Assembly: GCF_009362735.1 (NCBI RefSeq)
Contig: NZ_WHNP01000005.1
Coordinates: 186,001 to 250,000, forward strand
DNA length: 64,000 nt
Reading direction: 5' to 3'
From: Paraburkholderia franconis
GTDB lineage: Bacteria; Pseudomonadota; Gammaproteobacteria; Burkholderiales; Burkholderiaceae
Shown here: positions 8,852 to 18,482 of the stretch, piece by piece
How the letters are laid out: each line of letters begins with the position of its first letter
Numbering within the stretch: position 1 is the stretch's first letter
Notes under the pieces: generated by a model
The model's database searches: none
Told to the model about the DNA's origin: nothing
What the model saw: the letters and a program-made list of their open reading frames with translations, nothing else
Made by a program: the position numbers and the translations under genes

Positions 8852-8867
8852 GTGGAAGCGCTTCCAC
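8852..8867. promoter_or_regulatory. Perfect 16-bp palindrome, predicted LacI-family operator
   Basis: GTGGAAGCGCTTCCAC is a perfect inverted repeat centred on CG at 8859/8860, the usual architecture of LacI/GalR-family operators. It lies 72 bp before the beta-glucosidase start, at the head of a locus that ends with its own LacI-type regulator (14808-15821). That regulator is the natural candidate to bind here and repress the operon until sugar is present. The symmetry is seen directly; the binding partner is inferred. Confidence 0.75.
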
Positions 8868-8938
8868 GCGATGCTTCCGCACGGCCCAGTCGGTCGGCCC
8901 AAACGACGAATCCAACCCGTCCAGCGAGAGGAGGTTCC

Positions 8939-10378
8939 GTGGCATACGACGCAGTGGCATCCGGCAACCGTGACCAGCGCGATACTCATCGGGACACGAA
9001 CACAAGCTCCCGCAGCGACTCCCACATTGATCCCTTCACGCCGCCGCCCGATTCCGTGCTGTGGCGCAAGGACTTCCTGCTCGGCGCGGCGACGGCTTCG
9101 TATCAGATCGAAGGTGCCGTCGACGAGGACGGCCGTCTGCCGTCGATCTGGGACACCTTTTCGGCGACGCCCGGCAAGGTGCTCGCAGGCGACACGGGCG
9201 CCGTGGCCTGCGATCACTATCATCGGTGGGAAAGCGATTTCGAACTGCTCACGCGGCTCAACTTCGAAGCGTACCGGCTGTCGATCGCATGGCCGCGCGT
9301 GATGGACGAAGCGGGCCGTCCCAACGCGAAGGGCATCGGCTTTTACAAGCGTCTGCTCGACAAGCTCAAGGACAAGGGCTTGCAGACCTTCGTCACGCTT
9401 TATCACTGGGATTTGCCGCAGCATCTGGAGGAACGCGGCGGCTGGCTCAACCGCGAGACCATCTATCGCTTCGCCGATTACGCTGACCTGATGAGCCGCG
9501 AACTGTCGGGCCACGTCGATGCGTGGATGACGCTCAACGAGCCGTGGTGCTCGGCGTTTCTCGGCTATGGCAACGGTCATCATGCGCCGGGCCGCGCGAA
9601 CGTGCGGTACGCGACGCAGGCGATGCATCATCTGCTGCTCGCGCATGGTCATGGCATGCAGGCGCTGCGCACGAACGATCCGGCGTCGATGAAGGGCATC
9701 GTCGCCAACGTCGGGCGCGGCACGCCGGCGTCGGCGAGCGCCGCGGACCAGCGCGCCGCGCATCTGTTCGAAGTGCAGCACAACGCGTGGATTCTGGACC
9801 CGCTGCTCAAGGGCGAGTATCCGGCGGACCTGTGGCAGCTGTGGCCCGGCGCCGAACCGCTCGTGCTCGAAGGCGATCTGCAAACCATCGCGACGCCGCT
9901 CGATTTCCTCGGCATCAACTATTATTTCCGCACCAACGTGAAGAGCGACGGCGCGCGCGGCTTCGTCGACGTGCCGCTGCCCGATGTCGAACGCACGCAG
10001 ATGGGCTGGGAGGTGTGTCCGGACGGACTGCGCGATCTGCTGACCGGCTTCGATCGCGCGTATCCGAACCTGCCGCCCATTTACATCACCGAGAACGGCA
10101 TGGCTTCGGACGACAAGGTGCGGGACGGCCGCGTCGAGGACACGCAACGCATCGCGTTCCTCAGGCGGCATCTGGCCGCCGCCGATCAGGCCGTCAAGCA
10201 GGGCGTCGATATTCGCGGTTACTTCGTGTGGTCGTTGCTGGACAACTTCGAATGGGCGTTCGGCTACGAGCGGCGCTTCGGCGTCGTGCACGTCGATTAC
10301 GCGACGCAGCAGCGCACCGTCAAGCGCAGCGGCGAGCTGATCGCGAAGTTCATCAGGGAGCGCAGCGAGAAGAACTGA
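8939..10378 (+). CDS. GH1 family beta-glucosidase
   Basis: This 479-residue enzyme hydrolyses beta-glucosides and probably acts in the cytoplasm. GTG 8939 is chosen because GAGAGGAGG stands 6 bp upstream. The first 35 residues are polar and atypical for the family; GH1 homology begins at DFLLGAATASYQIEGA. The acid/base glutamate is E201 in TLNEPW and the nucleophile E385 in ITENG; sugar-binding landmarks YHWDLPQ and the C-terminal SLLDNFEWAFGYERRFG are intact. It is the first gene after the predicted operator and precedes a complete sugar ABC importer, which fits uptake of cellobiose or another beta-glucoside followed by intracellular cleavage. Confidence 0.93.
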   Translation: MAYDAVASGNRDQRDTHRDTNTSSRSDSHIDPFTPPPDSVLWRKDFLLGAATASYQIEGAVDEDGRLPSIWDTFSATPGKVLAGDTGAVACDHYHRWESDFELLTRLNFEAYRLSIAWPRVMDEAGRPNAKGIGFYKRLLDKLKDKGLQTFVTLYHWDLPQHLEERGGWLNRETIYRFADYADLMSRELSGHVDAWMTLNEPWCSAFLGYGNGHHAPGRANVRYATQAMHHLLLAHGHGMQALRTNDPASMKGIVANVGRGTPASASAADQRAAHLFEVQHNAWILDPLLKGEYPADLWQLWPGAEPLVLEGDLQTIATPLDFLGINYYFRTNVKSDGARGFVDVPLPDVERTQMGWEVCPDGLRDLLTGFDRAYPNLPPIYITENGMASDDKVRDGRVEDTQRIAFLRRHLAAADQAVKQGVDIRGYFVWSLLDNFEWAFGYERRFGVVHVDYATQQRTVKRSGELIAKFIRERSEKN

Positions 10379-10416
10379 CCCAAAAGAATTGACCCGAAGC
10401 GTTGACCCAAAAGAAT
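10376..10416. repeat. Three TGACCC-type direct repeats
   Basis: TGACCCAAAAGAAT occurs at 10376-10389 and 10403-10416, with a diverged copy starting TGACCCGAA at 10390 between them, giving a period of 13-14 bp. The first copy contains the beta-glucosidase stop codon. The role is unknown; the spacing is slightly above one helical turn. Confidence 0.7.
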
Positions 10417-10490
10417 GACACATGGCCGCATCAAGCTGCCTGGTTCGCAGCCGACCTGATAAATCGGGCCTCGATCCCGAAGGAGACGGA

Positions 10491-11735
10491 ATGAACAGCA
10501 CGAAGCAATGGGGGTTGAAAAGCGCTGTCGCGCTCGCACTGGCCATCGCGGGTGTCGTCGCGCACGCCGAGCCGCTGAAGGCCAATGTGATCCACTGGTG
10601 GACGTCGGGCGGCGAGTCGGCGGCCATCCGCCAGTTCGCCGACGCGTACAACCAGGCAGGCGGCCAATGGGTCGACAACGCGGTGGCGGGCGCGGACCAG
10701 GCGCGCGCGACGGCGATCAATCGCATTGTCGGCGGCGATCCGCCCACGGCTGCGCAGTTCAACACGTCGAAGCAGTTTCATGACCTGATCGATCAGGGCC
10801 TCCTCAACAACGTCGATGCCGTCGCCGCGAAAGAGAACTGGGCAGCCATCTTTCCGCAATCGATACTCGACAGCATCAAGGTCAACGGCCATTACTATGC
10901 GGCGCCCGTCGACATCCACATGCCCGCGTGGTTCTTCTATTCGAAGCCTGTGTTCGCGAAGGCGGGCATTGCCGGCGACCCGAAGAACTTCGACGAATTT
11001 CTCTCCGATCTCGACAGGCTGAAGAAGGCGGGCGTGATACCGCTCGCGCTCGGCGGCCAGCCGTGGCAGGAAAAGATCACGTTCGACGCCGTGTTCGCCG
11101 ATGTCGGCGGCCCCGATCTCTATCTGAAGGTGTATCGCGACCGCGATGCGAACGCCGTCAACTCCGATGCGTTCAGGAAGGTGCTCGCGTCGTTCAAGAA
11201 ACTGCACGACTATGTCGACCCGGGTTCGCCGGGCCGCAACTGGAACGACGCGACGGCGCTCGTGATCTCCGGCAAGGCGGGCGTGCAGATCATGGGCGAC
11301 TGGGCGAAGGGCGAGTTCTCGGCAGCGAAGCAGTCGCCGGGCAAGGACTTCGGCTGCTTCCCGGGCTTCGGTCCGCACTCTCCGTATCTGGTGGCGGGCG
11401 ACGTGTTCGTGTTTCCGAAGACGGACAACGCGAATTCGATCAAGGCGCAGAACCTGCTCGCGACAGTGATGACGTCGCCTCAGGCGCAGGTCGCGTTCAG
11501 CGCGAAGAAGGGTTCGATTCCGATCCGGCCCGACGTCGACGTGAACCAGCTCGACATGTGCGCGAAGGAGGGCATCGCGATCATGAAGGACAAGTCGCGT
11601 CAGCTGCCGAATCCGGAGATGCTCGTGTCACCCGACTTGCAGGGCGCGTTGACGGACGTCATCACGAACTTCTGGAACAAGAACCAGTCGGTCGACGATG
11701 CGCAAAAGGCCTTTGCGAGCGCACTGAAGGGCTGA
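10491..11735 (+). CDS. Sugar ABC transporter substrate-binding protein
   Basis: This 414-residue periplasmic protein captures sugar for the importer encoded next. ATG 10491 follows AAGGAGA by 3 bases. Residues 1-26 are a signal peptide ending VVAHAEP. The mature start KANVIHWWTSGGESAAIRQF and the later ALGGQPWQEKITF and GKAGVQIMGDWAKGEF elements match the extracellular solute-binding group 1 family, close to the glucose-binding GtsA type. Given the adjacent beta-glucosidase, the ligand may be glucose or a glucose oligomer. It is cotranscribed with the permeases (6-bp gap downstream). Confidence 0.9.
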   Translation: MNSTKQWGLKSAVALALAIAGVVAHAEPLKANVIHWWTSGGESAAIRQFADAYNQAGGQWVDNAVAGADQARATAINRIVGGDPPTAAQFNTSKQFHDLIDQGLLNNVDAVAAKENWAAIFPQSILDSIKVNGHYYAAPVDIHMPAWFFYSKPVFAKAGIAGDPKNFDEFLSDLDRLKKAGVIPLALGGQPWQEKITFDAVFADVGGPDLYLKVYRDRDANAVNSDAFRKVLASFKKLHDYVDPGSPGRNWNDATALVISGKAGVQIMGDWAKGEFSAAKQSPGKDFGCFPGFGPHSPYLVAGDVFVFPKTDNANSIKAQNLLATVMTSPQAQVAFSAKKGSIPIRPDVDVNQLDMCAKEGIAIMKDKSRQLPNPEMLVSPDLQGALTDVITNFWNKNQSVDDAQKAFASALKG

Positions 11736-11741
11736 CGCGCG

Positions 11742-12725
11742 ATGGGGACGCTCAAGTCGCACGCGTTGCCGGAGATGGCCGCGAAGGGCACAAAAGGTAC
11801 GAAGGGCACGAAGGGCGCGCCCGTGGCGAGAACGCGCGCGCGGCCGCTGCGCAAGCACTGGCCGCTCGCCGCGTGGATCGCGCTGATCCCGATGATGCTG
11901 ACGGTCGTCTTCGCGTATCTCGGCACGATGCTGTGGACGGCGCGCGTGTCGCTCAGCAACTCGCGCACATTCCCGTCGAGCGACTTCGCGGGCTTCACGC
12001 AATACGCGCGGCTCTTTCATAACGACCGCTGGCTGGTGTCGCTGCAGCACATCGCGATCTATGGCGTGTGCTTCATCGTCGCGTGCCTCGTGATCGGCAC
12101 GCTGCTCGCGATCTTCATCGATCAGCGCGTGATGGCGGAAGGCGTGCTGCGCACGGTGTTCCTGTATCCGTATGCGATGTCGTTCGTCGCGACGGGCCTC
12201 GTGTGGCAATGGATACTCAATCCCGAACTCGGCGCGCAGTCGCTGCTGCACAAGTTAGGCTTCACGCATGCGCGCTTCGACTGGATCGTCGATCAGGACT
12301 GGGTGATCTATACGATCGTGATCGCGACCGTGTGGCAGGCGTCGGGGCTCGTGATGGCCGTGATGCTCGCGGGCCTGCGGGGCATCGACGACGAATTGTG
12401 GAAGGCCGCGCGCATCGACGGCATTCCGCGCTGGCGCGTCTACGTGAGCATCGTGATACCGATGCTCGGCCCGTCGATATCGACGGCTTTCGTGCTGCTG
12501 TTCGTCGCCGTGGTGAAGCTGTTCGACGCCGTCGTCGCGATGACGCAAGGCGGTCCCGGCACCGCGAGCGAAGTGCCCGCGAAGTTCATCATGGACTATC
12601 TGTTCGGGCGCGCGAACATCGGTCTCGCGTCGGCGGCGTCGATCGTGCTGCTCGCGACGGTGCTCGCGATTCTTGCGCCGTTCCTGTACGCGCGCAGCCG
12701 CGCTTCATTGCGCAAGGAGGTGTGA
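11742..12725 (+). CDS. Sugar ABC transporter permease, MalF type
   Basis: This 327-residue inner-membrane subunit of the importer starts at ATG 11742; ATG 11778 is an alternative. The N-terminal cytoplasmic tail holds a run of Lys-Gly-Thr triplets written in 9-bp DNA repeats (about 11785-11817). Six transmembrane segments follow. The coupling loop that contacts the ATPase is present as ELWKAARIDGIPRWRVYVSI (EAA motif). Its stop overlaps the start of the second permease by one base (TGATG), so the two are translated together and presumably form a heterodimer. Confidence 0.9.
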   Translation: MGTLKSHALPEMAAKGTKGTKGTKGAPVARTRARPLRKHWPLAAWIALIPMMLTVVFAYLGTMLWTARVSLSNSRTFPSSDFAGFTQYARLFHNDRWLVSLQHIAIYGVCFIVACLVIGTLLAIFIDQRVMAEGVLRTVFLYPYAMSFVATGLVWQWILNPELGAQSLLHKLGFTHARFDWIVDQDWVIYTIVIATVWQASGLVMAVMLAGLRGIDDELWKAARIDGIPRWRVYVSIVIPMLGPSISTAFVLLFVAVVKLFDAVVAMTQGGPGTASEVPAKFIMDYLFGRANIGLASAASIVLLATVLAILAPFLYARSRASLRKEV

Positions 12726-13633
12726 TGAGCGCGACGCTTCCATCTTCTTTCGATTCGCAGCGCCGCCGTCATGCGCGAAAAAAGCGCTTTTCGCCGTCAC
12801 GTTTGGGCATATACGGCTTTCTGATCGTCGCCGCGCTCTTCTTCCTGTTGCCGCTCTACGTGATGCTCGTGACATCGATCAAGCCGATGAGCGAGATACG
12901 TCTGGGCAATCTGCTAGCGCTGCCGGTGCACTTCACGCTGCAGCCGTGGGGCGACGCGTGGCAGTCGGCGTGCACGGGCCTCGATTGCGACGGCATTCGC
13001 GTGGGCTTCTGGAACTCGGTGCGCATCGTCGTGCCGAGCACGGTGTTCTCGATCGTGATCGGCGCGATCAACGGCTATGCGCTGTCGTTCTGGCGGCCGC
13101 GCGGCGCGGGGCTCTTGTTCGGCGTGCTGCTGCTCGGCGCGTTCATTCCGTACCAGGTGATGATCTATCCGATGGTGCGCGTGCTCGCGAGCGTGCATCT
13201 GTTCAGCTCGCTGCCGGGCATCGTGATCATCCATACGATCTTCGGCATGCCCGTGATGACGCTGCTGTTCCGCAACTACTACGCGGGCATTCCGCTGGAG
13301 CTGTTCAAGGCCGCGCGCATCGACGGCGGCGGTTTCTGGTGCATCTTCTTTCAGCTGATGCTGCCGATGTCGCTGCCCATCATCGTCGTCGCGATGATCC
13401 TGCAGGTGACGAACATCTGGAACGACTACCTGCTCGGCCTCGTGTTCGCAGGCACGAAGAACTTGCCGATGACGGTGCAGCTCAACAACATCATCAACAC
13501 GACGACGGGCGAGAAGATCTACAACGTCAACATGGCGGCGACCATCCTGACTTCGATCGTGCCGCTTGCGGTGTATTTCGTTTCGGGCCGCTGGTTCGTG
13601 CGCGGCATCGCGACGGGCGCGGTGAAGGGCTAG
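12725..13633 (+). CDS. Sugar ABC transporter permease, MalG type
   Basis: This is the second membrane subunit, 302 residues. ATG 12725 is preceded by CAAGGAGG, one of the best ribosome sites in the window. Six hydrophobic segments are visible; the EAA loop reads ELFKAARIDGGGFWCIFFQL. The C-terminus WFVRGIATGAVKG is typical of carbohydrate permeases of the MalG/GtsC group. It sits between the MalF-like gene and the ATPase. Confidence 0.92.
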   Translation: MSATLPSSFDSQRRRHARKKRFSPSRLGIYGFLIVAALFFLLPLYVMLVTSIKPMSEIRLGNLLALPVHFTLQPWGDAWQSACTGLDCDGIRVGFWNSVRIVVPSTVFSIVIGAINGYALSFWRPRGAGLLFGVLLLGAFIPYQVMIYPMVRVLASVHLFSSLPGIVIIHTIFGMPVMTLLFRNYYAGIPLELFKAARIDGGGFWCIFFQLMLPMSLPIIVVAMILQVTNIWNDYLLGLVFAGTKNLPMTVQLNNIINTTTGEKIYNVNMAATILTSIVPLAVYFVSGRWFVRGIATGAVKG

Positions 13634-13661
13634 AAGAGCTAGAGCAGAGATCGAGGCTGAT

Positions 13662-14771
13662 ATGGCAACCGATTTGGCAACCGCGGCGAACATGGCCAAC
13701 GTCGCGGTCCGCGACCTGAAGATCCAGCTTGGCGCGAACACGGTGATCGACGCGCTCGATCTCGACGTGCGCGCGGGCGAATTCGTCGTGCTGCTCGGTC
13801 CGTCGGGCTGCGGCAAGTCGACGTTGCTGCACAGCATCGCGGGCCTGATCGACGTGACGGAAGGCAGCATCGAGATCGGCGGCGAGGACATGACGTGGGC
13901 CGATCCGAAAGACCGGCGCGTCGCGCTCGTGTTCCAGTCGTATGCGCTCTATCCGACGATGAGCGTCGAGCGCAATCTGTCGTTCGCGCTGCGCATCAAC
14001 GGCACGCCGAAGGCGGAAATCGAGCGGCGCGTCGCGCGCGCGTCCGACATGCTGCAACTCGGCCCGTTGCTCAAGCGCAAGCCCGCACAGCTGTCGGGCG
14101 GGCAGCGGCAGCGCGTCGCGATCGGACGCGCGATCGTGCGCGAGGCCGATGTGTTCCTGTTCGACGAGCCGCTGTCGAATCTCGACGCGAAGCTGCGCAC
14201 GGAGTTGCGCCGCGAACTGAAGCAGCTGCATCAGCGCCTGGGCGCGACGATGATCTACGTGACGCACGATCAGGTCGAAGCGATGACGCTCGCCACGCGC
14301 ATGGCCGTGATGAAGAGCGGCGTGATCCAGCAGTTCGGCACGCCCGCCGAAGTGTACGCGCGGCCCGCGAATCTCTTCGTCGCGACCTTCCTCGGCTCGC
14401 CGTCGATGAACCTGCTCAACGGCACGCTCGCGGTGCAAGGCGGCGGCGTGCGCTTCACGGGCGCGAAGCTCGACGTCGACGTGTCGCGTTACGCGTTCGC
14501 CGCGCAGCCCTCGCATGGTGAGCCGTGCGTGCTCGGCGCGCGGCCCGAGGACGTGCGCGTGCGGATCGGCGCGGATTCGGATCAACGCGGACAAGTGTCG
14601 CTTATCGAACCAATGGGCAACCACCGCGTTGTCTGGCTCGATTATCATGGCATCCAGATCGCGTCGATTGATCAGGAGAAAACGCCCGTTGCCGTGGGCG
14701 ATTCCATCGCGTTTGCGATCGACGGCGCGCATATATCGCTGTTCGACGAGGCTGGCGGCGCGCGCCTCTGA
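13662..14771 (+). CDS. Sugar ABC transporter ATP-binding protein (MalK/UgpC/MsmK type)
   Basis: This 369-residue ATPase energises the importer. Walker A is GPSGCGKST, the signature motif is LSGGQRQR, Walker B is DVFLFDEPLSNLDAKLR, and the H-loop is YVTHDQ. The C-terminal 130 residues form the TOBE-type regulatory domain of CUT1 ATPases (LGARPEDVRVRIG). ATG 13662 is used; a second ATG at 13692 would remove ten residues. It is 28 bp after the permease and 36 bp before the LacI regulator, in the same operon. Confidence 0.93.
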   Translation: MATDLATAANMANVAVRDLKIQLGANTVIDALDLDVRAGEFVVLLGPSGCGKSTLLHSIAGLIDVTEGSIEIGGEDMTWADPKDRRVALVFQSYALYPTMSVERNLSFALRINGTPKAEIERRVARASDMLQLGPLLKRKPAQLSGGQRQRVAIGRAIVREADVFLFDEPLSNLDAKLRTELRRELKQLHQRLGATMIYVTHDQVEAMTLATRMAVMKSGVIQQFGTPAEVYARPANLFVATFLGSPSMNLLNGTLAVQGGGVRFTGAKLDVDVSRYAFAAQPSHGEPCVLGARPEDVRVRIGADSDQRGQVSLIEPMGNHRVVWLDYHGIQIASIDQEKTPVAVGDSIAFAIDGAHISLFDEAGGARL

Positions 14772-14807
14772 GCAGCACGCGCAACAACACAAGCGGACGG
14801 AGATACC

Positions 14808-15821
14808 GTGGCGACTCTCAAGGATGTCGCGGAGCTGGCGGGCGTGGGGCTGTCGACGGCCTCGCGCGCCATTTCCGGCAAAGGACCTGTATCGGCCGAA
14901 GCGGCCGCGCGCGTGAAGGCCGCGATTGCCGAACTCAACTTCCGGCCTTCGTCGATCGGCCGCGCGATGGCCACGCAGCAGCTCGGCATCATCGGCCTGT
15001 TCGTGCCGACGTTCTTCGGCTCGTACTACGGCACGATCCTCAAGCAGACCGATCTCGAGCTGCGCGCGGTGCATCGGCATGTGGTCGTGGCGACGGGCTG
15101 CGGGCAATCGTCGCCGCGCGAGCAGGCGCTCGAAGCCGTGCGCTTTCTGATCGGGCGCGATTGCGACGGCGTCGTCGTGATCAGCCACGACCTGCATGAC
15201 GAAGACCTCGACGAGTTGCACCGGATGCATCCGAAGATGGTCTTTCTGAACCGTTCGTTCGAACAATTGCCCGATGCGTCGTTCTGCGCGGACCATCGGC
15301 GCGGCGGCGAACTGGCCGCGGCGACGCTGCTCGAACATGGGCACCGGCAAATCGCCGTGATTTCAGGGCCTTTCACGGCATCGGACAACATCGAGCGGCT
15401 CGACGGCTTCTTCGACGAGCTCGCGCGTCACGGCATCGCGCGCGATATGGTGCCGTTGATCGAATCCGACTTCTCGCCAGAAGGCGGCTATGCGGCGACA
15501 TGCCAGTTGCTCGATTCGAAGGTGCCGTTCACGGGGCTCTTCTGCGCGAACGACATGATGGCCGTCAGCGCGCTCGCGCGTTTTCATCAAGTGGGAATCT
15601 CGGTGCCCGACGATGTCTCCGTGATCGGCTACGACGACGACTACTCGGCCGTCTATGCGGCACCCGCGTTGACGTCGGTGCATATTCCGACCGCGCAGCT
15701 CACGCAGAACGCGGTGCGCTGGCTGATCAACCAGTGCTATGGCACGAAGTCGGAGATCTTCCGCGAGTTTCCAGTGACGGTCACGATGCGCGCGTCGGTG
15801 GGGCGGCCGAAAACGGCGTGA
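14808..15821 (+). CDS. LacI-family transcriptional regulator of the sugar locus
   Basis: This 337-residue repressor starts at GTG 14808. Residues 1-55 hold the helix-turn-helix and hinge helix (TLKDVAELAGVGLSTASRAI; RPSSIGRAMATQQ). The remainder is the periplasmic-binding-protein-like effector domain (LGIIGLFVPTFFGSYYG; TGLFCANDMMAVSAL; VIGYDDDYSAVYAAPALTSV). It is the last gene of the beta-glucoside locus and the likely ligand of the palindrome at 8852-8867. Effector identity is not readable from sequence. Confidence 0.93.
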   Translation: MATLKDVAELAGVGLSTASRAISGKGPVSAEAAARVKAAIAELNFRPSSIGRAMATQQLGIIGLFVPTFFGSYYGTILKQTDLELRAVHRHVVVATGCGQSSPREQALEAVRFLIGRDCDGVVVISHDLHDEDLDELHRMHPKMVFLNRSFEQLPDASFCADHRRGGELAAATLLEHGHRQIAVISGPFTASDNIERLDGFFDELARHGIARDMVPLIESDFSPEGGYAATCQLLDSKVPFTGLFCANDMMAVSALARFHQVGISVPDDVSVIGYDDDYSAVYAAPALTSVHIPTAQLTQNAVRWLINQCYGTKSEIFREFPVTVTMRASVGRPKTA

Positions 15822-15924
15822 TGTCATGCTGCCTTCGGCGGCGGCCATGCATGTGAAAAAGGGCAGGCCGTTTCCCGCTGCGCGCGCGGCTGCATTAGCA
15901 TTGAGGGCTCACCAGGAGCCCGCG

Positions 15925-16305
15925 ATGCAGCTACCCACTCTCGACAATCCCTTTCTCGAATCGCTGTCGGTCGAATTGACCGAATGGAAATACGGCTACG
16001 CCGAACTCACGATGCCGATCCGGCCCGCGACGCTCAACCGTCAGCGCGTGCTGCAAGGCGGCGCGATCGCCACGCTGCTCGATGCGGCGGCGGGCTACTC
16101 GGGCCTCTATAGCGACGGCGATCCGATCCATGCGTTCACGCTGTCGCTGACCATCAGCTATCTCGACAAGGGCCTCGGAGAAAACGTGATCGGCAAGGGC
16201 TTTCTCGAACGCCGTGGCCGCTCGGTGTTCTTTGCGCGCGCCGAAGCGTGGGTCGACCACAAGGTGCTGATCGCGAGTGCGCAGGGCGTGTTCAAGTACG
16301 CGTGA
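15925..16305 (+). CDS. PaaI-type hotdog-fold thioesterase
   Basis: This 126-residue protein probably hydrolyses acyl-CoA thioesters. ATG 15925 is preceded by CAGGAG; an upstream in-frame ATG at 15826 has no ribosome site and would add a non-conserved stretch. The hotdog fold shows the central-helix segment QGGAIATLLDAAAGYSG and the strand segment SLTISYLDKGLGE. It could act on phenylacetyl-type or other aromatic CoAs as its family does, but nothing nearby fixes the substrate. Confidence 0.85.
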   Translation: MQLPTLDNPFLESLSVELTEWKYGYAELTMPIRPATLNRQRVLQGGAIATLLDAAAGYSGLYSDGDPIHAFTLSLTISYLDKGLGENVIGKGFLERRGRSVFFARAEAWVDHKVLIASAQGVFKYA

Positions 16306-16510
16306 CGCCGCGCCGCCCCTTCGATGACGATGCAACCTTGCCGCTCCACGCGTTGTGACCGGTAACGCTTTCGGCGTTCGCACGGCAGAGGGCCGTGCGG
16401 CCCGCAGGTAAGGATTCGCGCAATCGGCTAAGATCGACGTTCCCAGCAGCCCGATCCGGACCGCGCGCAGCGCTCGCGGCCCGGCGACTTTCCACTTTCA
16501 GGAATACAGC

Positions 16511-17959
16511 ATGGTCACATCCAGCAGCTACACCGATACCCGTCTGTTGATCAACAACGAGTGGTGCGACGCCGCCAGCGGCAAGACCCTCGACGTCATC
16601 AATCCCGCGACGGGCAAGCCGATCGGCAAGGTCGCGCACGCGGGCAAGGCAGATCTGGACCGCGCGCTGGAAGCGGCGCAAAAGGGTTTCGAAGCGTGGC
16701 GCAAGGTGCCCGCCAACGAGCGCGCCGCGACGATGCGCAAGGCAGCCGCGTTCGTGCGCGAGCGCGCCGAAAGCATCGCGCGCCTGATGACGCAGGAGCA
16801 GGGCAAGCCGTTCGCCGAAGCGCGCATCGAAGTGCTGTCGGCTGCCGACATCATCGAGTGGTTCGCCGACGAAGGCCGCCGCGTCTATGGCCGCATCGTG
16901 CCCTCGCGCAACCTGAACGCGCAGTCGCTCGTGATCAAGGAGCCGATCGGCCCCGTCGCCGCGTTCACGCCGTGGAACTTCCCCGTCAACCAGATCGTGC
17001 GCAAGCTGAGCGCCGCGCTTGCAAGCGGCTGCTCGTTCCTCGTGAAAGCGCCTGAAGAGACGCCCGCATCGCCCGCGGGCCTGCTGCAGGCATTCGTCGA
17101 TGCGGGCGTGCCTGCCGGCACCGTCGGCCTCGTGTTCGGCGACCCGGCCGAAATTTCGAGCTACCTGATTCCGCATCCCGTGATCCGCAAGGTCACGTTC
17201 ACGGGCTCGACGCCTGTCGGCAAGCAACTCGCCGCGATGGCCGGCCAGCACATGAAGCGCGCGACGATGGAACTGGGCGGCCACGCGCCCGTGATCGTCG
17301 CGGAAGATGCCGACGTCGCGCTCGCCGTCAAGGCAGCGGGCGCGGCGAAGTTCCGCAACGCGGGGCAGGTCTGCATTTCGCCGACGCGCTTTCTCGTGCA
17401 CAACAGTATCCGCGAAGAATTCGCGGCGGCGCTCATCAAGCATGCTGAAGGCCTGAAGATCGGCGACGGTCTCGCCGAAGGCACGCAACTCGGGCCGCTC
17501 GCGAACCCGCGCCGTCTGACGGCGATGGCGAGCATCGTCGAGAACGCGCGCGCAACGGGCGCGACCATTGCGACGGGCGGCGAGCGCGTCGGCTCGGAAG
17601 GCAACTTCTTCGCGCCGACGGTGCTGACCAATGTGTCGCTCGAAGCCGATGTGTTCAACAACGAGCCGTTCGGTCCCGTCGCTGCGATTCGCGGCTTCGA
17701 CAAGCTCGAAGACGCGATCGCCGAAGCTAACCGCCTGCCGTATGGTCTTGCAGGCTATGCGTTCACGAAGTCGTTCCGCAACGTGCATCTGCTGTCGCAG
17801 AACCTCGAAGTCGGCATGCTGTGGATCAACCAGCCCGCCACGCCGACGCCGGAAATGCCGTTCGGCGGCGTGAAGGATTCGGGCTACGGCTCGGAAGGCG
17901 GGCCGGAGGCGATGGAAGCTTATCTCGTGACGAAGGCCGTGACGGTGATGGCCGCCTAA
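16511..17959 (+). CDS. NAD(P)-dependent aldehyde dehydrogenase, succinate-semialdehyde type
   Basis: This 482-residue ALDH-superfamily enzyme oxidises an aldehyde to the acid. Catalytic C288 lies in [11 protein letters not shown] and the general-base glutamate in [29 protein letters not shown] is the cofactor-binding region and [10 protein letters not shown] closes the Rossmann part. The sequence is closest to the class that handles succinate semialdehyde or 2-oxoglutarate semialdehyde, but substrate preference within this class cannot be read reliably. It is monocistronic, with a terminator 22 bp after the stop. Confidence 0.88.
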   Translation: MVTSSSYTDTRLLINNEWCDAASGKTLDVINPATGKPIGKVAHAGKADLDRALEAAQKGFEAWRKVPANERAATMRKAAAFVRERAESIARLMTQEQGKPFAEARIEVLSAADIIEWFADEGRRVYGRIVPSRNLNAQSLVIKEPIGPVAAFTPWNFPVNQIVRKLSAALASGCSFLVKAPEETPASPAGLLQAFVDAGVPAGTVGLVFGDPAEISSYLIPHPVIRKVTFTGSTPVGKQLAAMAGQHMKRATMELGGHAPVIVAEDADVALAVKAAGAAKFRNAGQVCISPTRFLVHNSIREEFAAALIKHAEGLKIGDGLAEGTQLGPLANPRRLTAMASIVENARATGATIATGGERVGSEGNFFAPTVLTNVSLEADVFNNEPFGPVAAIRGFDKLEDAIAEANRLPYGLAGYAFTKSFRNVHLLSQNLEVGMLWINQPATPTPEMPFGGVKDSGYGSEGGPEAMEAYLVTKAVTVMAA

Positions 17960-17980
17960 CGTCTACACAAACGTCACATG

Positions 17981-18008
17981 CCGCCCGCTGCAACGGCGGG
18001 CGGTTTAT
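17981..18008 (+). terminator. Probable intrinsic terminator
   Basis: CCGCCCG (17981-17987) pairs with CGGGCGG (17997-18003) around a 9-nt loop and is followed by a short TTTAT. It stands 22 bp after the dehydrogenase stop. The T-tract is short, so efficiency may be modest. Confidence 0.65.
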
Positions 18009-18482
18009 CGTCAGTCATCGAACTCCCATCGGCCATCTGCGAACGCGCGCGACAGCCGTTCGTCGGACGAATCGAAAGCCGTTGGTAAAACTCCCGATTG
18101 GTCGCGTCGCGATGCGCTTCTAGCATGGCGATCGATGCAACGTGCCCGCGACTTCTGCTGTGCGATGTCCAGACACGCGGCATCGATGGGTCGGCGGCTC
18201 GTTCGGATCATATTGCTCATACCGTTGCCGTCTTTTCAAACGCGGCAGGCCGGCCCCGTTCTCGTCGTATTGCTCACTGATCACTGAATGGTTCGCGGCA
18301 GGCGAGGCGCGTGCAGCGACCCTCGGCATCGCCCGTATCGCGCACGTGAAAACAAAAACGAAAACGCACGACGCGCCGACATCGGGTGCTCGCGCGTGCA
18401 ATCGCCGCGCGAATCTCGAGACCGTTTTTGCGCCTGAGTGTCGTTCAACACAAGTCACTGCACGAGTCACTGGAGAGCTTCG
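18009..18482. other. Intergenic region, no gene supported
   Basis: About 470 bp separate the dehydrogenase terminator from the next gene. Frames in both directions lack recognisable motifs. A short direct repeat containing TATTGCTCA appears twice near 18210-18280. The end of the stretch must contain the promoter for the gene at 18483, but no clear consensus is visible. Confidence 0.5.

Noticed and set aside
8738-10765. Minus-strand open frame of 675 codons opposite the beta-glucosidase
   Set aside because: It spans an intergenic region and two real genes, lacks any domain and is an antisense artefact.
13527-15350. Minus-strand open frame of 607 codons over the ABC ATPase and LacI genes
   Set aside because: Crosses two well-supported plus-strand genes and has no recognisable motif.
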